A program made the translations under genes and the position numbers. The notes beneath the pieces were generated by a model that ran no database searches, had not been told where the DNA came from, and saw only the letters and a list, made by a program, of their open reading frames with translations. DNA of 64,000 nt from Nocardiopsis prasina DSM 43845 (lineage in GTDB: Bacteria; Actinomycetota; Actinomycetes; Streptosporangiales; Streptosporangiaceae): the NCBI RefSeq assembly GCF_000341265.1, contig NZ_ANAE01000161.1, positions 1 through 64,000 of the forward strand. Direction: 5' to 3'. Of the stretch, positions 7,040 through 15,473 are shown piece by piece. How positions within the stretch are numbered: the stretch's first letter is position 1; every line of letters begins with the position of its first letter.

Positions 7040-9114
7040 ACACCACCCCTGACCCTCAGGGTCCTCCCCCCGAGAGGTCGGGGGCCGAGCGGCAGGCGCT
7101 CTTCCTGGAGCTGCTGCTTCGTGACGCTCCGGCCGTGGAGTACGAGCGACCGGTTCTGCGAGCACGCTCGGACGGTTCGGACGCGGAGACGGTGTCCGCG
7201 CTGGAGAGCGCCAAGTTCGCGGCGCTGCGCGTGCGGTCGGTGCTGCGGGACCGGCAGCGGCGCGAGTCGGAGCTGAGCGCGCTGTTCGAGACCGCCAACG
7301 ACCTCGCCGGGATGCGCAGCCTCGACCAGGTTCTCCGGGCGATCGTGGAACGCGCCCGACACCTGCTCGGGACGGACGTCGCCTATCTGACCCTGAGCGA
7401 CCCGGAGGCGGGCGACACCTACATGCGGGTGACGTCGGGGTCGGTCTCCGCGACCTTCCAGCGGCTCCGGCTGGCTCCCGGCAAGGGGCTGGGTGGCCTG
7501 GTGGCCAGTACGTCGCTGCCGTACGTCACCGCCAACTACTTCGCGGACCCCCGCTTCGAGCACGCCGAGAACATCGACGACGGTGTTCGCGTGGAGGGGC
7601 TGGTCGCGATCCTGGGTGTGCCGCTGCGCATGAACGGGCGCCGGGTCGGGGTGCTGTTCGCGGCCAACCGGAGGGAGCGGCCGTTCGCGCACTCGGAGGT
7701 GGCGCTGCTGTCGTCGCTGGCCACGCACGCCGCGATCGCGATCGACAACGCCAACCTCATCGATGACACGCGTCGGGCCCTGGACGAGCTGCACACGATG
7801 AACGAACGCCTGCAACGGCACACGGCGTCAGTGGAGAGGTCGGCTGCCGCGCACGACCGGTTCACTGACCTCGTGCTGGGCGGGGGAGGGGTGCGGGAGG
7901 TCGCTGCGGCGGTCGCCGAGGTCCTGGGCGGAACCGTGCGCATCCATGACCGGACCTCCGACGAGTCGGTGACCGCTTCCCCCGAGGGTGTGGCCGGTGC
8001 CACCCATGTGCACGGGATGACCTACGGGACCGGCACATCCAGAGCTGCTGGGACGACCGGTGCGGCCGGTACGCGCGAGACGGTCGGTGTTCCTCGTGAG
8101 CCCGAGGGGGACGGGGACCCCCTCTCCGATGGAGACGCGGGGATCGCCGAGGCCGCTCGATCCTCCCTGGCCAGCGGGCGCGCCGTGTCCGTCGAGGACG
8201 CGTGGGTGGCGGCAGCGGCGGCGGGCACGGAACCCCTGGGCACACTCGTGCTGCGCGGAGTCGAGCTGGACAGCACCGACCAACGCGTGCTTGAGCGGGC
8301 GGCGATGGTGACGGCGCTGCTCCTGCTCATCCGCCGTTCGGTGAGCGAGACGGAGCACCGGGTCCGCGGCGACCTGCTCAACGAACTCCTGGAGGTGCCC
8401 GCGCGTGACCCGGTGTCCCTGCGCCAGCGGGCGGCGCTGCTCCACGCGGACCTGGACACCCCCCACGTGTTGGTTGTCGCGGAGGCGCCCGGGGGAGACC
8501 CGCAGCGGTTGCGCTCGGCAGCGGCCTTCGCCGCCGAGACGGTCGGCGGGCTGGCGGCCGCCCGTGGCGGGAGGCTGGTGTTGGCGTTGCCCGGATCCGA
8601 CCCCTCCGAGGTGGGCGGTCGGGTGTCGGCGGAGCTGTCCGCCGCCGCCAACGGCCCGGTGACGGCCGGGCTGGCCGGACCCACCCGGGGTCCGGAGACC
8701 TTCCGGGACGCGTTCACGGAGGCGGTGCGGTGTCTCCAGACCCTGCGGTCCCTGGGGCGGATCGGGGACGCCGCCACCACTGACGACCTCGGGTTCTCCG
8801 GGCTCCTGCTGAGCCAGGACAGGGACGTCCCCGGTTTCGTTGCGGCGGCGCTGGGCCCGCTCCTGGAGTACGACGCCAAACGGGGCACCCTGCTGGTGGA
8901 GACCCTTCGCGCCTACTTCGCCGCCGGGGGCAACCTCTCCCGCGCCAAGGACGACCTGCACATCCATGTGAACACCGTGGCTCAGCGCCTGGAGCGGATC
9001 GGGCAGCTGATCGGAGCGGACTGGCAGATCCCCGACCGCGCGCTGGAACTGCAAATCGCCCTCCACCTGCACGGTCTGCTCGACAAGGGCGTGGACCTGC
9101 TCGGCGACCAGTGA
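7036..9114 (+). CDS. GAF-domain transcriptional regulator, PucR/CdaR type
   Basis: The 692-residue protein has an N-terminal helical segment, a GAF domain at about 75-235 and a C-terminal PucR-type HTH (LLVETLRAYFAAGGNLSRAKDDLHIHVNTV). It probably controls the 3-hydroxybutyrate genes in response to a small ligand. The start is unusual. The conserved N-terminal segment RQALFLELLLRDAPAVEYERP is in frame but has no ATG/GTG/TTG just ahead. The best candidate is CTG 7036, which overlaps the bdhA stop as CTGA and has GGAG six bases upstream inside bdhA. GTG 7135 would cut off the conserved segment; GTG 6970 lies within bdhA and adds unrelated residues. Confidence 0.85.
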   Translation: MNTTPDPQGPPPERSGAERQALFLELLLRDAPAVEYERPVLRARSDGSDAETVSALESAKFAALRVRSVLRDRQRRESELSALFETANDLAGMRSLDQVLRAIVERARHLLGTDVAYLTLSDPEAGDTYMRVTSGSVSATFQRLRLAPGKGLGGLVASTSLPYVTANYFADPRFEHAENIDDGVRVEGLVAILGVPLRMNGRRVGVLFAANRRERPFAHSEVALLSSLATHAAIAIDNANLIDDTRRALDELHTMNERLQRHTASVERSAAAHDRFTDLVLGGGGVREVAAAVAEVLGGTVRIHDRTSDESVTASPEGVAGATHVHGMTYGTGTSRAAGTTGAAGTRETVGVPREPEGDGDPLSDGDAGIAEAARSSLASGRAVSVEDAWVAAAAAGTEPLGTLVLRGVELDSTDQRVLERAAMVTALLLLIRRSVSETEHRVRGDLLNELLEVPARDPVSLRQRAALLHADLDTPHVLVVAEAPGGDPQRLRSAAAFAAETVGGLAAARGGRLVLALPGSDPSEVGGRVSAELSAAANGPVTAGLAGPTRGPETFRDAFTEAVRCLQTLRSLGRIGDAATTDDLGFSGLLLSQDRDVPGFVAAALGPLLEYDAKRGTLLVETLRAYFAAGGNLSRAKDDLHIHVNTVAQRLERIGQLIGADWQIPDRALELQIALHLHGLLDKGVDLLGDQ

Positions 9115-9257
9115 GGCCGACTTCACCACCGGCGGTTGAACCATGCGGCCGGGGCGACGAGGCGCCCCCGGCCGAGCCCCGAGCAGGTGAAGGGCGGGGG
9201 TCCGGATCCGGTTCCGGGTTCGGTTCCCCGGTCCCGGCTCCTGCGCGCCCGGATCCG

Positions 9258-9656
9258 TCAGCAGGGGCCCTGGTCCGACCAGGCGCCCCACTCCTCGGCG
9301 GAGTGCTCCTGGACCACCTCGACCTCCGTGAACCCGGCCTCGCGCAACAGGGCGCGGGCGTCGTTCTCGGTGCCGCCCGCGACGTCCGGGACCTCCGCGT
9401 GCTGAGGGCCGACCGACAGCGACAACAGGATCGACTCGCCGCCCTCCAGCTCCGTGCCCGCCGCGGGCTCTGTCGCGGCCACCTCGCCGGGGTCGACGTC
9501 CTCGCTGTAGGCGTCCTCGTAGGCGAAGGTGAGGTCCAGTTCCAGGGCGGCCAGCTCCGCCTCAGCCTTTTCCGGGGAGAACCCGGCGAGATCAGGAAGT
9601 GGGGTGTCCTCACCCGGGACCAGGGCCCATCCGGCGACGCACAGCGCCAGCACCAC
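9258..9656 (-). CDS. PASTA-domain C-terminal part of the split pseudokinase
   Basis: This is the downstream piece of a protein whose first part is encoded in another frame at 9610-10548. Read through, it starts with a transmembrane segment (VCPVLVGAGAVVLALCVAGW). One PASTA domain follows (LPDLAGFSPEKAEAEL...), then a second, shorter PASTA-like domain (VPDVAGGTENDARALLREAGF) ending in QGPC. PASTA domains bind muropeptides or lipid II outside the membrane. The nominal GTG start at 9656 is internal to the membrane helix and is not a plausible true start. Removing one base from the G run at 9695-9699 joins both parts into a normal kinase-TM-PASTA layout. Confidence 0.7.
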   Translation of the reverse strand: MVLALCVAGWALVPGEDTPLPDLAGFSPEKAEAELAALELDLTFAYEDAYSEDVDPGEVAATEPAAGTELEGGESILLSLSVGPQHAEVPDVAGGTENDARALLREAGFTEVEVVQEHSAEEWGAWSDQGPC

Positions 9657-10548
9657 GGCCCCGGCTCCGACCAGGACGGGGCAGACGCCGCCACGGGGGA
9701 GTGGTCGCCGCGTTCCCCGCGGGTCCCCGGTCCGCCTCGGCGGCGAGGGCGTCGGCGACCACGATCGGGATGGGCTGGGTGACGTCGCCGCCCTCGTCCC
9801 GGGGCTGGGGCAGCGATCTCAGCACCTGATCGACCAGGTTGAGGTACTGACCGGCGTCGCGCGGCCGGTAGCGGGGGTTGGGTTCGGTGGCGTTGGAGAC
9901 CAGCATGTCCAGGTCCGGCGGCAATCCGGGGACGGTGGCCGAGGGGGGCAGCGGTTCCCCCTCCTCGCCCCGGAGCTCACCGGTCAACAGGGCGTGCAGG
10001 AGCGCCCCCACTGCGCGTACGTCCGAGCGCGGGGTCAGGTCCTCGGCGCCCACCAGTCGGAACCCGGTGACCGTGACCCGGCCGTCGGCCCCCAGCACCA
10101 CGTCGTCCGGGGTCGGGCCGCCGTGCACCAGACCCTGGTCGTGGGCCGTCCGGAGCGCCTCCAGGGCCTCGGCCACGATACTCAGGGCCATGTGCGGGTT
10201 GTAGCGCAACCCCTGGTCACCACCGCTGAGCACCTCGGCGAGGGTCTCTCCCGGAGTGGGCTCGGTGACCAGGTACACGTGCTCGCCGTCCCGACCGTCG
10301 CCGAGCACGCGCACGAGGCCGGGTGTGTGGAGCCCCGCCAGGGTCTGGGCCCGGCCCAGGAAGGCGTGGACCACGGCGGTGTCGGCCACCAGGCGGGGAT
10401 CGAGGAGCGTGACCGTGACGGGCTGGTCCGCCACGGTGTCGTGCCCTTCGTGGACGGACACCGGGCCGTCGCCGCTGACGCGGTCGCCCACGAGAACGCG
10501 TCCGTGCAGCGTGACACCGGAAAGGGGGGAGGGGCTGGGGGACTCCAT
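9610..10548 (-). CDS. serine/threonine-kinase-like (pseudokinase) N-terminal part
   Basis: The first 280 or so residues follow a bacterial Ser/Thr kinase fold, but every catalytic motif is degraded. The lysine strand reads VTVTLLD, the catalytic loop reads VHGGPTPDDVVL in place of HRDxKxxN, and VTGFRLV stands where DFG is expected. The protein is therefore a pseudokinase, probably a scaffold or ligand sensor. After residue 280 the frame degenerates into an Arg/Gly-rich tail, because the membrane and PASTA segment continues in a different frame; see 9258-9656. ATG 10548 lies seven bases after a TAGAAT -10 element (10556-10561) and has no Shine-Dalgarno sequence, so a leaderless mRNA is likely. 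It diverges from the ADP-ribosylglycohydrolase gene. Confidence 0.75.
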   Translation of the reverse strand: MESPSPSPLSGVTLHGRVLVGDRVSGDGPVSVHEGHDTVADQPVTVTLLDPRLVADTAVVHAFLGRAQTLAGLHTPGLVRVLGDGRDGEHVYLVTEPTPGETLAEVLSGGDQGLRYNPHMALSIVAEALEALRTAHDQGLVHGGPTPDDVVLGADGRVTVTGFRLVGAEDLTPRSDVRAVGALLHALLTGELRGEEGEPLPPSATVPGLPPDLDMLVSNATEPNPRYRPRDAGQYLNLVDQVLRSLPQPRDEGGDVTQPIPIVVADALAAEADRGPAGNAATTPPWRRLPRPGRSRGRGAGAVRRRMGPGPG

Positions 10549-10594
10549 GAGTCGGATTCTACGGCGCCGAAACCACGCGAGGCCTGCCCCAACG

Positions 10595-10628
10595 GTCCGT
10601 ATACGGACAGGGGTGAGCGAATACGGAC
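10595..10628. promoter_or_regulatory. palindromic operator plus third half-site between divergent genes
   Basis: GTCCGTATACGGAC at 10595-10608 is a perfect 14-bp dyad, and its half ATACGGAC recurs at 10621-10628, exactly 20 bp (about two helical turns) further. The element lies between the pseudokinase (-) and the ADP-ribosylglycohydrolase (+), so one regulator could control both. No regulator gene is adjacent. Confidence 0.55.
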
Positions 10629-10732
10629 ACACGGTTCCCTCTGCCCGAATACCCCCTGACCAAGAGGCGAGACCGTCCCGGGACGACGGGAGTAGAGTCG
10701 GCCAGAAATTCCTTCGCCCCCTGTGAGGCCCC

Positions 10733-11737
10733 ATGAACACCCTCGACAGCAACCACGACCGGGACGATCGGGCCGCCGGTGTCCTGCTCGGGGCCGCGTG
10801 CGGCGACGCGCTCGGGGTGCCCTACGAGTTCGCCGCCCGACTGTCCGAAGAGGAGGTCCCCGCGATGGTCGGTGGTGGCCTGGGGCCCTACGCCCCCGGG
10901 GAGTACTCGGACGACACGCAGATGGCCGTGTGCATCGCGGAGTCGCTCCGGGACCACGACGCCCCTCGCTCCGGGCCCGCTCTGGAACAGACCGCCCGGG
11001 CCTTCCTGGCCTGGCGCCGTGACGGGGCGACGGACATCGGCGCGCAGACCGCCCGAGTCCTGGGAGACACCGAGCGGGCCCTGGCCGACGACGGTGCGGG
11101 GGAGACGGGCGCCGCGGAGGCGATGACCCGACTCTCCGCTCGGATGTTCGGCGCCGGGGAGCGGAGCGCGGGCAACGGGTCGCTGATGCGTACCGCCCCG
11201 CTCGCCCTGGCGCACCTGGACGACCGCCACCAACTGGCCGAGACCGTGCGCGTGTACAGCCTGCTCACCCACGGCGACCCGCTCGCCGCCCAGGCGTGCG
11301 TGCTGTGGTGTGAGGCGATTCGGCAGGCCGTGGTGGACGGGTCCGACGAGGGTCCGCGCTCGGGGCTCGACCTGCTGGAGTCCCACGACCGCGACACCTG
11401 GGCCGGGCACCTGGCCGAGGCCGAGGACTCCCCGCCTCGGGCGTTCGCACCCAACGGGTTCGTGGTGCGCGCGCTCCAGGCGGCCTGGTCGGCGATCGCG
11501 CACACCCCTGTGGAGGCGGGGGACCGGAACCGGTACGCGGCCCCGGTGTGGGCGGCGGTGCGCGCGGGCGACGACACCGACACCGTGGCGGCGATCGCCG
11601 GTGCGCTGGTGGGAGCGCGGTGGGGACGCTCGGCCGTCCCGGAGGAGTACCTGGCGGCGGTGCACGGATGGCCGGGCTACCAGGCGGACGGGCTGGCGGA
11701 GCTGGCCGGTGAGATCGTGCGACGGCACGGGGGCTAG
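10733..11737 (+). CDS. ADP-ribosylglycohydrolase family protein
   Basis: This is a DraG-type hydrolase removing ADP-ribose from proteins or small molecules. The all-alpha fold and di-magnesium site are indicated by GAACGDALG near residue 20, the YSDDTQM motif near 60 (metal-binding aspartates) and GDDTDTVAAIAGALVG near the C-terminus. SAGNGSLMRTAP in the middle is also typical. Length (334 residues) fits the family. A TAGAGT element at 10693-10698 may be the -10; the Shine-Dalgarno sequence is weak (GAGG). The gene diverges from the pseudokinase across a shared palindrome. The physiological substrate cannot be inferred. Confidence 0.85.
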   Translation: MNTLDSNHDRDDRAAGVLLGAACGDALGVPYEFAARLSEEEVPAMVGGGLGPYAPGEYSDDTQMAVCIAESLRDHDAPRSGPALEQTARAFLAWRRDGATDIGAQTARVLGDTERALADDGAGETGAAEAMTRLSARMFGAGERSAGNGSLMRTAPLALAHLDDRHQLAETVRVYSLLTHGDPLAAQACVLWCEAIRQAVVDGSDEGPRSGLDLLESHDRDTWAGHLAEAEDSPPRAFAPNGFVVRALQAAWSAIAHTPVEAGDRNRYAAPVWAAVRAGDDTDTVAAIAGALVGARWGRSAVPEEYLAAVHGWPGYQADGLAELAGEIVRRHGG

Positions 11738-11891
11738 ACCCCGCGGGCCCGTTCGAGGGTGAGCGGACACGGACTCCCGGGGAATCCGGCGCCACGACCG
11801 CCGAGGGCTTCCGTTTGCTGCCGGGGAGCGGACGTGGGGCATCATGGTGGCGCACGGAAGCGGGAACGCGGTACGGGAACGGGGAGCGGCC

Positions 11892-12413
11892 ATGGCGGAG
11901 CGAATCGACTGGGTGCCTGCGCACGATCACCCGGAGCTGACGGCTGACTCGGTGCGAGCGGCCATCGCGCCCTTCGACGGTTCGGTGCGCGCCGCCGCGA
12001 TCGATCCCGAGTTGGCGGACACCGCCGAGTTCTGCGAGGCCTACGGGCTGCCCCTGGAGACCAGCGCGAACTGCGTCGTGCTGTCCGCCAAGCGCGGCGG
12101 CGAGGTGACGTACGCGGCGTGCATGGTGCTGGCCACGGACCGGGCCGACGTCAACGGGGTGCTGCGCAGACACCTGGGGGCACGCAAGGCGTCGTTCGCG
12201 CCGATGGACGAGGCGACCGGGTTGACGGGCATGGAGTACGGGGGCATCACCCCGTTCGGGTTGCCCGAGGGGTGGCCGGTCCTGGTGGACAAGCGGGTGC
12301 ACGACACCCCGTGGGTGGTGGTGGGCAGTGGATTGCGCCGCTCGAAGCTGCGCGTTCCCGGTCCGCTGCTGGCGGAGCTGCCGGGTGCCGAGGTGCTGTC
12401 GCTGACGCGCTAG
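11892..12413 (+). CDS. YbaK/ProX-type aminoacyl-tRNA deacylase
   Basis: The 173-residue protein matches the YbaK/EbsC-ProXp fold, which hydrolyses mischarged aminoacyl-tRNA in trans. Diagnostic parts are KRGGEVTYAACMVLATDRADVN, the segment ARKASFAPMDEATGLTGMEYGGITPFGLP, and a late GSGLRRSKLRVPGPLL. ATG 11892 with GGGGAG upstream is preferred over ATG 11844. Which tRNA it edits is not evident; YbaK acts on Cys-tRNA(Pro), ProX on Ala-tRNA(Pro). It stands alone, convergent with a methyltransferase. Confidence 0.85.
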   Translation: MAERIDWVPAHDHPELTADSVRAAIAPFDGSVRAAAIDPELADTAEFCEAYGLPLETSANCVVLSAKRGGEVTYAACMVLATDRADVNGVLRRHLGARKASFAPMDEATGLTGMEYGGITPFGLPEGWPVLVDKRVHDTPWVVVGSGLRRSKLRVPGPLLAELPGAEVLSLTR

Positions 12414-12452
12414 GGGACGGGTTTTCGCCCGCGCTGGGACCTCCACGAGTCA

Positions 12453-12466
12453 ATTTGTCGACAAAT
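12453..12466. repeat. GTCGAC-type palindrome between direct repeats
   Basis: ATTTGTCGACAAAT is a perfect 14-bp dyad flanked by two copies of CCACGAGT (12443-12450 and 12467-12474). It lies 40 bases after the YbaK-type gene and belongs loosely to the GTCGAC-rich intergenic elements seen across the window. Confidence 0.55.
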
Positions 12467-12577
12467 CCACGAGTGGTTAAGGCGGGTTTCGGAACGGGGG
12501 CGGCGTCGTCACTAAGTGCCTGAGCTTGGGACATACCGGTTTCCGCTGAGGGCCTGACCGGAAGTGGAGTGCTGGCC

Positions 12578-12605
12578 CCGGCCCCGTGGGCGGAAGCGGG
12601 GCCGG
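12578..12605. terminator. bidirectional hairpin between convergent genes
   Basis: CCGGCCCC (12578-12585) pairs with GGGGCCGG (12598-12605) around a 12-base loop. It lies between the YbaK-type gene (+) and the methyltransferase gene (-), where a terminator is expected. No T-run is present. Confidence 0.5.
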
Positions 12606-12668
12606 CGCGTTCCTGACGCACTCTCCCTGGTCGACGCGCTCTCCGGCTGATCGTCCGGGGGACCCTTC

Positions 12669-13262
12669 CTACGAGGAGGGGTAGCGCAGGCGGTACCACT
12701 GGGGCGAGGTGCGGTTCATGGGGAATCCGAGCCCCCTCCGAGGGGCGTCCTCCACGTCGAGGAGGTCCCACCCGGGGAACGCCTCCTGGACCTCGGCCTG
12801 GGACACCCCTCCGACCATCTTCCGGAAGATCGACGGCCCGAACTCCAGCATGATCAGGGTCGCTCCCGGGGCGGCGAGCGCCGTCACGCTGCGCCCCTGG
12901 GCCGCTCGCTGTTCGGCGTCGAAGCCCTGGAAGCAGCCGATGTCGATGAACAGGTCGAAGCTCCCCAGGTCGGGGGAGAGGTCGGTGGCGTCCCCGACCA
13001 GGTAGCTCACCTCGGCGGGCCCCTGGAGGCGAGCCGCCTCGACGGCGGCGGGGACCAGGTCGACACCGGTCACGTCCCAGCCCTTCTCGGCCAGCTCCGG
13101 GGTGAACCGCCCCCGGCCGCATCCGATGTCCAACGCGCGGCCGGGGCCACCCCTCTCCTCGGCCTCGCGGTCGAGGAAGGAGAGGAACCGGACCATGGCC
13201 ACGGATCCGTAGCGCTCCCACGGGGTGACGCCGAGACGGTACATCCGCGCGTAGTTGGTCAT
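12669..13262 (-). CDS. class I SAM-dependent methyltransferase
   Basis: The 197-residue protein has SAM motif I as ALDIGCGRGRF near residue 45, followed by GWDVTGVDLVPAAVEAAR and the motif IV-like DLFIDIGCFQGF. A Rossmann methyltransferase is certain; the substrate is not. ATG 13262 has GGAG five bases upstream and gives MTNYARMYRLG, matching related proteins better than the longer frame starting at 13313. It diverges from paaZ, and the strong dyad at 13359 lies between them. Confidence 0.8.
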   Translation of the reverse strand: MTNYARMYRLGVTPWERYGSVAMVRFLSFLDREAEERGGPGRALDIGCGRGRFTPELAEKGWDVTGVDLVPAAVEAARLQGPAEVSYLVGDATDLSPDLGSFDLFIDIGCFQGFDAEQRAAQGRSVTALAAPGATLIMLEFGPSIFRKMVGGVSQAEVQEAFPGWDLLDVEDAPRRGLGFPMNRTSPQWYRLRYPSS

Positions 13263-13358
13263 GGCTCCACGGTAGGCCCCGATACCGGAGGTGGCCAGGC
13301 ACCCCGGGGTCACCAGGGAAAGCGCTGGTGGGACCTTGCCCGGCTGTTCGGCGCCTAT

Positions 13359-13380
13359 TTACTGACCGATCGGTCTGTAA
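13359..13380 (+). promoter_or_regulatory. TetR-type operator in the paaZ promoter
   Basis: A 22-bp dyad centred on GACCGATCGGTC spans 13359-13380, with one mismatched pair in the arms (TTACT on the left, TGTAA on the right). Its right end runs into a TAATAC -10-like sequence ahead of paaZ, so bound repressor would block transcription. Phenylacetate genes are commonly controlled by the TetR-family PaaR; assigning this site to PaaR is inference. Confidence 0.6.
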
Positions 13381-13421
13381 TACTGTTCGCTCAGACCCCA
13401 CACCGAGGAGAGGACCGTCAC

Positions 13422-15455
13422 GTGTCCGAAGTACTGGAGAGCTACGCACAGGGATCGTGGTTCACCCCCGCGGACGAGGGTGCCCCGCTGGCCGACGCGA
13501 ACACCGGCGAGACCGTCGCGCGGATCTCGAAGCAGGGCCCCGACGTCGCCGCGATGGTCGAGTACGCACGTGAGGTCGGCGGCCCTGCGCTGCGCCAGCT
13601 CACCTTCCACCAGCGGGCGAACATCCTCAAGGAGATCGCCAAGCACCTGATGGGGTACAAGGACGAGTTCTACGCCCTCTCGCACCGCACCGGCGCCACC
13701 AAGCGCGACACCGTGGTCGACGTGGACGGCGGCTTCGGCACGCTCTTCAGCTTCTCCAGCAAGGGCCGCCGCGAACTCCCCAACTCGACGGTCATCCTGG
13801 ACGGTCCCCTCGAACCGCTGGGCAAGGGCGGCACGTTCGTCGCCCAGCACGTGTACACCTCGCGCCCGGGCGTGGCCGTGCAGATCAACGCCTTCAACTT
13901 CCCGGTCTGGGGCATGCTGGAGAAGCTCGCCCCGGCCTTCCTCGCGGGTCTTCCGAGCATCGTCAAGCCCGCGGGCCAGACCTCGTACCTGACCGTCGCG
14001 GTCGTGAGGCGCATGGTGGAGTCGGGCCTGCTGCCCGAGGGCTCCCTCCAGTTGCTGGTGGGCAGCCACCGGGGCCTGCTCGACAACCTGGGACCGCAGG
14101 ACATCGTGGGCTTCACCGGTTCCGCCGCCACCGGGGCCCTGCTCCGGGAGCACCCGAACGTCGTCCGTGGCGGTGTGCAGCTGAACGTCGAGGCCGACTC
14201 GCTGAACTGCTCGATCCTCGGCCCCGACGTGGGTGTGGCGGACCCCGAGTTCGATCTGTACGTCAAGCAGGTCGTGGCGGAGATGACCGTCAAGGCGGGC
14301 CAGAAGTGCACCGCCATCCGCCGGGTGATCGTGCCCACGGCGATGGCCGAGGCGGTCACCGAGGCCCTGACGGACCGCCTGTCGAAGGTCGTGGTGGGCG
14401 CCGCCGACCACCCCGACTCCCGGATGGGCGCCCTGGTCTCCCTGGACCAGCGCGAGGAGGTCCGCAAGGCCGTCCGCACCCTGCGCACCTCCAGTGAGCT
14501 GGTGTTCGGCGACCCCGACCGAGTCGAGGTGACCGGCGCCGACGACGGCACGGGCGCGTTCATGTCGCCGATCCTGCTCCGTGCCGCCCCCGGCGCGAAG
14601 GAGCCGCACGACGTCGAGGCCTTCGGCCCCGTCAGCACGATCATCACCTACGACTCCGTGGCCGAGGCCGTGGAGCTGGCCGCCCGCGGCCAGGGCAGCC
14701 TGGTGGGTTCGCTGGTCACCCACGACGAGGATGTGGCCCGGGAGGTCGTCCTGGGCGTCGCACCCTGGCACGGCCGCCTCCTGGTGCTCGACCGGGACGA
14801 CGCCAAGGAGTCCACCGGCCACGGTTCACCGATGCCGGTCCTGGTGCACGGCGGCCCCGGCCGCGCCGGCGGCGGCGAGGAGATGGGCGGTGTGCGCGGC
14901 GTCAAGCACCACATGCAGCGCACCGCCGTGCAGGGCTCCCCGGACATGCTCACCGCGATCACCGGCCACTGGACCACCGGTTCGCGCAGGGCCGTCGGCG
15001 AGGTGCACCCGTTCCGCAAGGACCTCGGCGAACTGCGGATCGGCGACACCATCGAGTCGGCGGAACGCAGGGTGACCCGCGCGGACATCGACCACTTCGC
15101 CGAGTTCACCGGTGACACCTTCTACGCGCACACCGACGAGGAGGCGGCCGCCGCCAACCCGTTGTTCGGCGGGATCGTGGCGCACGGCTACCTGGTGGTG
15201 TCGCTGGCCGCCGGGCTGTTCGTGGACCCGGCCCCGGGCCCGGTGCTCGCCAACTTCGGCGTGGACAACCTGCGCTTCCTCACTCCGGTGAAGGAGGACG
15301 CGGTGATCCGGGTGACGCTGACCGCGAAGCAGATCACCCCGCGCACGAACGCGGAGTACGGCGAGGTCCGGTGGGACGCGCTCGTCACCGACCAGGACGG
15401 CGAGCCCGTCGCCACCTACGACGTCCTGACCCTGGTGGCCAAGGGCGAGGAGTAG
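13422..15455 (+). CDS. paaZ: phenylacetate degradation bifunctional protein PaaZ
   Basis: PaaZ hydrolyses oxepin-CoA and oxidises the resulting semialdehyde to 3-oxo-5,6-dehydrosuberyl-CoA. Residues 1-520 form an aldehyde dehydrogenase with the catalytic cysteine C296 (GQKCTA) and the segment INAFNFPVWGMLEKLAPAFLAG. Residues 535-677 form a MaoC-type hydratase domain (FAEFTGDTFYAHTDEEAA...GGIVAHGYL). The length of 677 matches full bifunctional PaaZ. GTG 13422 follows GAGGAG. The rest of the paa pathway (paaABCDE, paaK, paaG) is not in the window, so paaZ is separated from it here. A TetR-type operator covers its promoter. Confidence 0.92.
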   Translation: MSEVLESYAQGSWFTPADEGAPLADANTGETVARISKQGPDVAAMVEYAREVGGPALRQLTFHQRANILKEIAKHLMGYKDEFYALSHRTGATKRDTVVDVDGGFGTLFSFSSKGRRELPNSTVILDGPLEPLGKGGTFVAQHVYTSRPGVAVQINAFNFPVWGMLEKLAPAFLAGLPSIVKPAGQTSYLTVAVVRRMVESGLLPEGSLQLLVGSHRGLLDNLGPQDIVGFTGSAATGALLREHPNVVRGGVQLNVEADSLNCSILGPDVGVADPEFDLYVKQVVAEMTVKAGQKCTAIRRVIVPTAMAEAVTEALTDRLSKVVVGAADHPDSRMGALVSLDQREEVRKAVRTLRTSSELVFGDPDRVEVTGADDGTGAFMSPILLRAAPGAKEPHDVEAFGPVSTIITYDSVAEAVELAARGQGSLVGSLVTHDEDVAREVVLGVAPWHGRLLVLDRDDAKESTGHGSPMPVLVHGGPGRAGGGEEMGGVRGVKHHMQRTAVQGSPDMLTAITGHWTTGSRRAVGEVHPFRKDLGELRIGDTIESAERRVTRADIDHFAEFTGDTFYAHTDEEAAAANPLFGGIVAHGYLVVSLAAGLFVDPAPGPVLANFGVDNLRFLTPVKEDAVIRVTLTAKQITPRTNAEYGEVRWDALVTDQDGEPVATYDVLTLVAKGEE

Positions 15456-15473
15456 CCGCGTCCGGTTCGCGTG

